The position numbers were made by a program, and so were the translations under genes. Below the pieces are notes generated by a model that saw only the letters and a list, made by a program, of their open reading frames with translations, was not told where the DNA came from and ran no database searches. A stretch of 6,440 nucleotides of DNA from Oscillospiraceae bacterium (GTDB taxonomy: Bacteria; Bacillota; Clostridia; Oscillospirales; Ruminococcaceae): assembly GCA_017848075.1 (NCBI GenBank), contig JAGALG010000110.1, forward strand, positions 1 through 6,440, given 5' to 3'. This document shows, in pieces, positions 1 through 4,278 of the stretch; the stretch's first letter is position 1, and the number at the start of each line of letters is the position of its first letter.

Positions 1-1860
1 AATACAGCGCAGCTGGTCATCCGTCTCCTCGTAAGGGAAGCGGCGTTCAAAGTCATGCTGCCACTCCGTATCCGGGCCAAAGGCATGACCTTCCACGCTC
101 ATACGCTGAGCATACAGTTTGATCAGCTCATCGGCCATATCCTTCACTTCTTTGCGGACACGAGCTCGGGTCTTCTGCCACTCGCCGGAGTTCAGCTTAT
201 TCAGCTTTACAAGCCCTTCCTCGCCGCCGCTGACATATTTGGTCACCAGATCCAGCTGAGTGACCGGCACAAAAAGCATATCCGTACCGGCATAACGGAT
301 TTGAATGTAGTCTTTGATCACACCATGGATCTCCCGTTTTACTACACCCTCAAAGATACCAATACCATGGGAGACATGCACCACAAAATCGCCGATTGCC
401 AGATCAGAAATTTGCTTGATATTGGATTTTCTCTTTGCTTTTCGCTGTTTGCTCTGACCGCTTTTGCCATGACTTAACAAAGCAAAGCGCATTTTGGGGT
501 ATTCAATCCCGCCGGAAATGGTATTCTCCAATACATATACCTTTCCCGGAATCAACTGCGGCACATCCTGGACAAAGGCGGCATTAAACCCATCCCGCAG
601 CAGATCCGCAGTCAGTGCTTCGGCAGAACGCTGCGTTCCCGCAAAAAGCACGCAGCAATAATCGTCCCGACAGTAGTCTGTCAGGTCTTCTTTCAGAATT
701 TCATATTCACCGCTCCATGCCGCCATCTGAGAGGCAGAGAGCACCATGGTTTCCTTCACAGGAACTTCGCTGACCAAACGGGTGAAGCTGTCCATCAGCA
801 CACCACTGTGGCTGCTGAGCTTACGGCACAGGGCTACAAAGTCCTCATAATACACACTGCAGTCCTTGAACAGAACACCTTCCTCCAGCAGCTGGCGCAC
901 ATCCTCGTGGTGCTGATCCAGAATCGCCTTTAAGCGTTCCTTGCAGGTAATCGGCTCGCAGATCACGGTGATAGCCTGCGGCATATAATCGAAGATGGTG
1001 GCCGGCTGCGGATATAGCAGCGGCAAATAGCGGTCGATGCTGACCGGATTGATTCCGTCATCCAGACGGCGGAGGTCCTGCTCCAAATGCTCTTTTGCCT
1101 TGAGACCTGTCTTGCCTTTTAAGCTATCATAGGCTTTCAGCAGCAGCTTTTTGAGACTGTTATGGGAATCAAACAATACTTCCCTTGCCGGTGGGATCGT
1201 GACGCATTCCATCGCCTCTTCCCGGCGCTGGGTATCCACCTTAAAGCTGTGGATGGAGTCCACATCCTCGTCCCAAAACTCGATACGAACCGGGTTGTCA
1301 TAGTTTGGTGGAAAAACATCCAAAATGCCGCCGCGGCAGGCAAACTGACAAGTACCCTCGATCTGCTCCCGCCGCTCGTAGCCCATGGCTACCAGTGCGC
1401 CCAACAGCTCATCCATGGGGTAGCTGCCTTCCATTTCAATAGAAAGCTCCCGGTGACGCAGCTTCTCCGGCGGCAAGGTCAGCTGGCTGACCGCTTCGAT
1501 GGAAGCAGTCACGATGCAAGGCTGGCCTTCCAGTAGGGTGCTGAGCACTTTCAGTCGCTGATGTTCATATTCCGCTGAGGCACCATCCATACCCAGCAAA
1601 ACAAAATCGCGGGATGGATAGTTCAGCACCGGCACAGAGCCCAACACTGCCATATCTCTTGCCATTCTCAATGCAGTGGCTTCATCCTGTGCGATTACCA
1701 ACACCGGGCGTTCCAAACTGCTGGCCAATGCCGCTGAAAAATGGCTTTTGTGACATTCTGCCAGTCCCGACAGGGAGACCGGCGTTCTTCCTTCGCTGAC
1801 AGCCTGCATCAGCTGCCGATAGACCGGATGCTGTTCCAGCAGCCGCGCAAATTGTTTCAT
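1..1860 (-). CDS. mfd: Transcription-repair coupling factor Mfd (N-terminal 620 residues; 3' part beyond window)
   Basis: Mfd is a DNA translocase that recognises RNA polymerase stalled at lesions, pushes it off the DNA and recruits UvrA for nucleotide excision repair. Reading leftward from the ATG at 1860 the frame is open for 620 codons to the window edge. Residues 1 to about 340 are the UvrB-like module: a degenerate P-loop region near 31-46, RGGILDVFPP at 176-185, then VRIEFWDEDVDSI from 191. The RNA-polymerase-interacting CarD-like domain spans about 483-546 (GDFVVHVSHGIG from 490, then KDYIQIRYAG and FVPVTQLD). The start of the translocase region follows, ending in FPYEETDDQLRCI just before the expected Walker A motif. 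Mfd is usually about 1150-1180 residues, so little more than half is visible and the ATPase motifs are outside. The start is supported by AGGAAGGG six bases upstream. It is last of three co-directional genes, 52 bases after pth. Identification is very secure. Confidence 0.97.
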   Translation of the reverse strand, partial: MKQFARLLEQHPVYRQLMQAVSEGRTPVSLSGLAECHKSHFSAALASSLERPVLVIAQDEATALRMARDMAVLGSVPVLNYPSRDFVLLGMDGASAEYEHQRLKVLSTLLEGQPCIVTASIEAVSQLTLPPEKLRHRELSIEMEGSYPMDELLGALVAMGYERREQIEGTCQFACRGGILDVFPPNYDNPVRIEFWDEDVDSIHSFKVDTQRREEAMECVTIPPAREVLFDSHNSLKKLLLKAYDSLKGKTGLKAKEHLEQDLRRLDDGINPVSIDRYLPLLYPQPATIFDYMPQAITVICEPITCKERLKAILDQHHEDVRQLLEEGVLFKDCSVYYEDFVALCRKLSSHSGVLMDSFTRLVSEVPVKETMVLSASQMAAWSGEYEILKEDLTDYCRDDYCCVLFAGTQRSAEALTADLLRDGFNAAFVQDVPQLIPGKVYVLENTISGGIEYPKMRFALLSHGKSGQSKQRKAKRKSNIKQISDLAIGDFVVHVSHGIGIFEGVVKREIHGVIKDYIQIRYAGTDMLFVPVTQLDLVTKYVSGGEEGLVKLNKLNSGEWQKTRARVRKEVKDMADELIKLYAQRMSVEGHAFGPDTEWQHDFERRFPYEETDDQLRCI

Positions 1861-1866
1861 GTGCTT

Positions 1867-1874
1867 CCCTTCCT
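1867..1874 (-). promoter_or_regulatory. Ribosome binding site of mfd
   Basis: On the minus strand AGGAAGGG lies six bases before the ATG at 1860. It supports this start for mfd. The 52-base gap to pth shows no hairpin with a T-run, consistent with read-through from pth. Confidence 0.7.
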
Positions 1875-1912
1875 TTCCCTTCTTACTCTATCCTTATGTA
1901 TGCTTTTATCGT

Positions 1913-2542
1913 TTAAGAATTGTACTGGTTCATGGCTTTATCCAGCTGTCCGTTCAGGAACAGCTTCGCACTTTCCCAGCTGTTATCAAAGACTGGAGAC
2001 AAATCATTTCTCTCCTGATCGCTGAAGCGGCTCAGAACCCAATCGGCTAAATCATAATCCGGATGAGGCTTTTTACCCACACCCACTTTGATTCGTGGGA
2101 AGTCTTCACTGCCACAGAGCTGAACGATGCTCTTGATCCCGTTATGACCACCGTGGCTGCCCTTGCGTCGGATTCGCATTTTGCCCACATCCAAAGAGAT
2201 GTCATCAAAAATGATCAGCACCTTCTCTGCCGGGATCTTGTAAAAGCCCATGGCCTCCTGTACCGCTTCACCGGAGTTGTTCATATAAGTCTGCGGCTTC
2301 ATCAGCAATACTCGTTTCCCTTCGATGGTGGCAACAGCAGTCAGTGCCTTATACTTCAGACGGTCCACTGAAACAGCGGCTTTTTCCGCAATTCGGTCTA
2401 CTGCCAGAAAACCGGCGTTATGACGGGTATTCTGATACTTGGAATCCGGATTACCCAGACCAACGATCATGTATTCTACCGGGCCGGAAGCCTTGGCGTC
2501 TGCCGGGTAGATTTTGTTTTTCAGCAAATCAAAAATATCCAT
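1913..2542 (-). CDS. pth: Peptidyl-tRNA hydrolase
   Basis: Pth is a cytoplasmic monomeric enzyme that cleaves the ester bond of peptidyl-tRNAs dropped from ribosomes, recycling tRNA. The 209-residue protein has all family signatures. They are IVGLGNP (26-32) with N31, the NTRHNAGF block (38-45) with the catalytic His H41, KPQTYMNNSG (82-91) with N88, IIFDDISLDVGK (110-121) with D113, and GSHGGHNGIKS (128-138) with N134. These correspond to E. coli N10, H20, N68, D93 and N114. About 21 residues precede the conserved core, an extension absent from E. coli Pth. The ATG at 2542 is preferred because AAAGGAT lies six bases upstream; Met25 would cut into the first beta strand. The motif usually read as GNPG is GNPD here, outside the catalytic set. 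The gene lies between the GlmU-like gene and mfd, a neighbourhood common in Bacillota, and probably shares their transcript. It ends in TAA. Confidence 0.97.
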   Translation of the reverse strand: MDIFDLLKNKIYPADAKASGPVEYMIVGLGNPDSKYQNTRHNAGFLAVDRIAEKAAVSVDRLKYKALTAVATIEGKRVLLMKPQTYMNNSGEAVQEAMGFYKIPAEKVLIIFDDISLDVGKMRIRRKGSHGGHNGIKSIVQLCGSEDFPRIKVGVGKKPHPDYDLADWVLSRFSDQERNDLSPVFDNSWESAKLFLNGQLDKAMNQYNS

Positions 2543-2547
2543 TTTTT

Positions 2548-2555
2548 ATCCTTTC
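2548..2555 (-). promoter_or_regulatory. Ribosome binding site of pth
   Basis: GAAAGGAT on the minus strand, with AGGA ending six bases before the ATG at 2542. It decides in favour of the longer Pth start, which includes the N-terminal extension, over the internal Met25. Confidence 0.65.
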
Positions 2556-2565
2556 TTATTGCAAG

Positions 2566-2624
2566 ATAACAGCAAATGGCAGGATAGAACTTCTACCCCA
2601 CCTGTCTGCTGCATATTCTGTTAT
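2566..2624 (-). repeat. Nested inverted repeat between glmU-like gene and pth
   Basis: The 92-base gap between the GlmU-like stop and the pth start is largely a nested dyad. The outer arms ATAACAG (2566-2572) and CTGTTAT (2618-2624) are perfect. Inside them GGATAGAA (2582-2589) opposes TTCTACCC (2591-2598) with one wobble, and alternatively CAGG (2580-2583) opposes CCTG (2601-2604). The downstream strand on the transcript has no U-run, so this is not a canonical intrinsic terminator. A transcript-processing or stability element, or a weak attenuator, is possible; function is not shown by the sequence. Confidence 0.4.
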
Positions 2625-2634
2625 TGGTCAAGCC

Positions 2635-3870
2635 TTATTTCCCGTACTTCGCTTTGTGGCGCTGTACCCAGCCCTCGATATTGGTCTGACGGCTGCGTGC
2701 GATCGCCAGGGCATTTTCCGGTACTTCGTCAGTAATGGTAGAACCGGCTGCCGTATACGCACCGTCTTTGACTGTCACCGGTGCAACCAGATTGGTATTG
2801 CAGCCGATAAACACATTATCACCAACCGTGCAGCGGTATTTGGCATAGCCGTCATAGTTGACGCAAACCACACCGCAGCCCACATTAACATGGGCGCCCA
2901 TATCCGTATCGCCGATGTAAGTAAGATGAGCCACGCTGGTGCCTTCTCCCAATGTGGAATTTTTGATTTCCACAAAATTGCCGATCTTCACTTTATCCGC
3001 CAGCACAGAATTTGGCCGCAGATGGCTGTTCGGTCCCAGACGAACTCCAGAGCCTACCTTGCTCTTTTCAATGAGACTGGAGTGGATGTTGGTATTATCA
3101 CCAACTGTGCTGTTTTCGATCACCGTATTGGGGCCAATCTGGCAGCACTCGCCGATGGACACTTCCCCTTTCAGCTGGGTGCCGCTGTGGATTACAGTAT
3201 CCGCACCAACCTGAGCTCGCGGAGAAACCAGAACACCATCCAGGCTAGTGAAGCTGACACCCTGTTCCATCAGAGCATCACAGACTTTGGCGTTCGCCAG
3301 CTGGTTCAGCTCCAGCAGATCTTTTCTGCTGGCTGCACGACGCAGCTGAGAAGGTTCTTTCACTGGGTATTCCATTACCTTCAGATCGTTATTTTCTGCC
3401 TCTGTCGCAATATTGTACAGGTCAACCTGTTCCCCCTGCTCCATAATCTTCAGGAAAGCATCCCGGTCTAACCAGGTAATGCCGCAAGGGCACTCTTTTT
3501 CTGTCAGGACAGTGGCCTGAATGTGGCTGCGGCGGCGATGTTCCTGCCATGCCTCCTGCAGCAGCTTGCTGTCCAGCAGAGGGCGTTCACAGGACAGAAC
3601 CAAAACCTGGCTACAGCCGGCTGCTTCAGCAAAGGAAGCCGTGTCGCTGATATAGCGGGCTACGCTGACAGCCTCCTGCTCCAGCAGCTGTTCCACCTGT
3701 CTCTGACCTCGTGTCAGAACGCAGATCGCTTCGATCCCCATTTTACGGCAGCAGTCGATCGTCCACAGCAGCAAGGGCTGGAACAAAACTTCGGCCATGG
3801 CATAGGGATAATGGGAATGAAAGGCCGATCCATCCCGATCAGCCAAAATGATCGCAGAGTATTTTCTCAT
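2635..3870 (-). CDS. glmU: GlmU-family protein: intact glucosamine-1-phosphate acetyltransferase domain, degenerate uridylyltransferase domain
   Basis: Bifunctional GlmU acetylates glucosamine-1-phosphate and then adds UMP to give UDP-GlcNAc for cell-wall synthesis. This 411-residue protein has the C-terminal left-handed beta-helix (about 215-385, many hexapeptide turns). Its acetyltransferase residues align at a constant offset of 48 with E. coli: R285, K303, H315 (catalytic), Y318, N329, N338-Y339, K344, A375 and R392 are kept, while C357 replaces Ser405. The N-terminal half keeps the fold outline (AIILA at 6-10, VLVLSCERPLL at 89-99) but not the active site. The LAAGKGTRM loop reads LADRDGSAF, the Arg and Lys of the loop are A16 and Y23, the metal Asp aligns with E95, and the block carrying Gly140, Glu154 and Asn169 is absent. 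It is therefore shorter than the usual roughly 456 residues. The start at 3870 is chosen because homology begins there and GAAGGGGAAG precedes it; an in-frame extension to 4098 has no GlmU similarity. It is first gene of the leftward cluster with pth and mfd. The family is secure; uridylyltransferase activity is doubtful. Confidence 0.88.
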   Translation of the reverse strand: MRKYSAIILADRDGSAFHSHYPYAMAEVLFQPLLLWTIDCCRKMGIEAICVLTRGQRQVEQLLEQEAVSVARYISDTASFAEAAGCSQVLVLSCERPLLDSKLLQEAWQEHRRRSHIQATVLTEKECPCGITWLDRDAFLKIMEQGEQVDLYNIATEAENNDLKVMEYPVKEPSQLRRAASRKDLLELNQLANAKVCDALMEQGVSFTSLDGVLVSPRAQVGADTVIHSGTQLKGEVSIGECCQIGPNTVIENSTVGDNTNIHSSLIEKSKVGSGVRLGPNSHLRPNSVLADKVKIGNFVEIKNSTLGEGTSVAHLTYIGDTDMGAHVNVGCGVVCVNYDGYAKYRCTVGDNVFIGCNTNLVAPVTVKDGAYTAAGSTITDEVPENALAIARSRQTNIEGWVQRHKAKYGK

Positions 3871-3878
3871 GCAAAACA

Positions 3879-3888
3879 CTTCCCCTTC
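3879..3888 (-). promoter_or_regulatory. Ribosome binding site of the glmU-like gene
   Basis: GAAGGGGAAG on the minus strand, eight bases (measured from its 3' end) before the ATG at 3870. The GGGG core is 11 bases away, a little far. It decides the start at 3870 over the open upstream extension. The eight bases AAGGGGAA within it are perfectly complementary to a leader segment at 3982-3989. Confidence 0.55.
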
Positions 3889-3970
3889 ATCATTATATTT
3901 CGATTCAGAAATCTTCTTAGGAAAGGACCATCTGATAAGAAGGTCACTGCAATAATTATGGCAATTTTTT

Positions 3971-4005
3971 CGCCCCATTTCAAGGGGAAAAGAGGCGTTT
4001 TTCCC
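3971..4005 (-). promoter_or_regulatory. Overlapping inverted repeats in the putative glmU leader
   Basis: Two mutually exclusive stems share the same G/A-rich segment. CCCC (3973-3976) can pair with GGGG (3984-3987) over a 7-base loop, or GGGAAAA (3985-3991) can pair with TTTTCCC (3999-4005) over a 7-base loop. The shared segment can also pair with the glmU ribosome binding site (3880-3887). The pairing potential is seen directly; regulation is inferred and depends on the transcript starting upstream of about 4005. Confidence 0.3.
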
Positions 4006-4047
4006 GGAAGTTGATAAATCTTTTTCTGATAAATAGACTGCAATGGC

Positions 4048-4076
4048 TCTATAAAAGGTAAATTTTGCTGTTGCAC
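4048..4076 (-). promoter_or_regulatory. Possible sigma-A promoter for the glmU-pth-mfd cluster
   Basis: On the minus strand GTGCAA (4076-4071), a 17-base spacer and TATAGA (4053-4048) form a weak vegetative-type promoter. It predicts a start near 4041 and a leader of about 170 bases. An alternative TATAAT at 3897-3892 would start the transcript inside the ribosome binding site and has no -35, so it is less likely. Low confidence. Confidence 0.25.
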
Positions 4077-4081
4077 CTGTC

Positions 4082-4096
4082 GTTTTTGTCAAAAAC
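4082..4096. repeat. Perfect 15-bp palindrome, candidate operator
   Basis: GTTTTTG and CAAAAAC arms of seven bases flank a single central T. The site lies in the middle of the divergent region, upstream of both predicted promoters. Size and symmetry suit a dimeric regulator, but I do not recognise it as the consensus of a named family. Confidence 0.35.
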
Positions 4097-4114
4097 AAGG
4101 CATAGAAATAAGCA

Positions 4115-4140
4115 TAAGTTCTTAAAATAAAAAGAATTTA
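4115..4140. repeat. AT-rich imperfect dyad
   Basis: TAAGTTCTT (4115-4123) and AAGAATTTA (4132-4140) form nine-base arms, eight matching plus one G-T, around an eight-base A-rich spacer. It overlaps the AT-rich stretch upstream of the ppdK promoter. It could be a regulator site or chance in an AT-rich region. Confidence 0.25.
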
Positions 4141-4179
4141 TAATATTAGTATGGATATTTCCAACAGTTATGGTATAAT
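4122..4179 (+). promoter_or_regulatory. Probable ppdK promoter: extended -10 with upstream A/T-rich element
   Basis: TGGTATAAT at 4171-4179 is a consensus -10 hexamer (TATAAT, 4174-4179) with the TGn extension. No good -35 lies 16-18 bases upstream, as often seen with extended -10 promoters. Positions 4122-4146 are almost entirely A and T with A-tracts, placed about 40-65 bases before the predicted start, where an UP element would bind the polymerase alpha subunits. The predicted start is near 4186, giving a leader of about 93 bases. A second TATAAT at 4139-4144 has no convincing -35. Confidence 0.6.
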
Positions 4180-4185
4180 GACCTC

Positions 4186-4215
4186 ATGGGTTCGGGAAAA
4201 CCCATAAATTTTTTT
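4186..4215 (+). promoter_or_regulatory. Terminator-like hairpin with T7 tract in the ppdK leader
   Basis: ATGGGTT (4186-4192) and AACCCAT (4199-4205) make a perfect 7-bp stem with a six-base loop, followed three bases later by seven T residues (4209-4215). If transcription starts near 4186 the stem is at the very 5' end of the mRNA. There it is too promoter-proximal for ordinary intrinsic termination but well placed to protect the mRNA from 5'-end decay. If a promoter further upstream is used it could act as an attenuator. Confidence 0.5.
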
Positions 4216-4225
4216 ATGTATTACA

Positions 4226-4254
4226 TTGACTTCTTGTTTATTTCATAATAAAAC
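4226..4254 (+). promoter_or_regulatory. Possible second ppdK promoter
   Basis: TTGACT (4226-4231), five of six matches to the -35 consensus, is followed after 17 bases by TAAAAC (4249-4254), a poor -10. It would start transcription near 4261, just before the ribosome binding site, bypassing the hairpin. The weak -10 keeps confidence low. Confidence 0.22.
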
Positions 4255-4265
4255 AGCAGTCAACT

Positions 4266-4270
4266 GGAGG
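4266..4270 (+). promoter_or_regulatory. Ribosome binding site of ppdK
   Basis: GGAGG with an eight-base spacing to the ATG at 4279, close to ideal. It fits the highly expressed character of ppdK and fixes the start, which also matches the family N-terminus. Confidence 0.8.
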
Positions 4271-4278
4271 TTATAACA

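Larger units (their letters stand above)
3871..4278. other. Divergent intergenic region between glmU-like gene and ppdK
   Basis: These 408 AT-rich bases contain no credible gene. The left part (3871-4100) is the probable leader and promoter region of the leftward cluster and contains competing inverted repeats around 3971-4005. The middle (4082-4140) has a perfect 15-bp palindrome and an AT-rich dyad. The right part (4120-4278) has an extended -10 promoter, a hairpin with a T7 tract and the ppdK ribosome binding site. Short reading frames here lack ribosome binding sites and recognisable products. I see no match to a riboswitch class I can recognise. Confidence 0.8.

Noticed and set aside
55..477. 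A 140-codon plus-strand ORF, and another at 1162-1536.
   Set aside because: Both are antisense to mfd, whose frame is unmistakable, including the CarD-like domain at the same positions.
2344..3471. A 375-codon plus-strand ORF.
   Set aside because: It lies antisense to the GlmU-like gene and pth. Its translation resembles no family, while the minus-strand frames are clearly GlmU and Pth.
3892..3897. Minus-strand TATAAT as the glmU promoter.
   Set aside because: Transcription would start inside the ribosome binding site and no -35 element is present at 16-18 bases.
3971..4002. CGCC...GGCG followed by T5 on the plus strand, resembling a rho-independent terminator.
   Set aside because: Only four paired bases close a 19-base loop and there is no plus-strand gene upstream to terminate.
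3958..4014. Possible small leader peptide (18 codons) on the plus strand upstream of ppdK.
   Set aside because: No ribosome binding site precedes it, it lies far upstream of the predicted ppdK start, and it is only the tail of a longer antisense frame.
4012..4034. Direct repeat TGATAAAT at 4012-4019 and 4027-4034.
   Set aside because: Two eight-base AT-rich copies 15 bases apart are easily due to chance; a related TGATAA at 3933 is not in regular spacing.
3871..4098. In-frame N-terminal extension of the GlmU-like protein to an ATG at 4098 (76 extra residues).
   Set aside because: The extension has no GlmU similarity and runs through AT-rich leader sequence. The start at 3870 has a ribosome binding site and begins exactly where family similarity begins.
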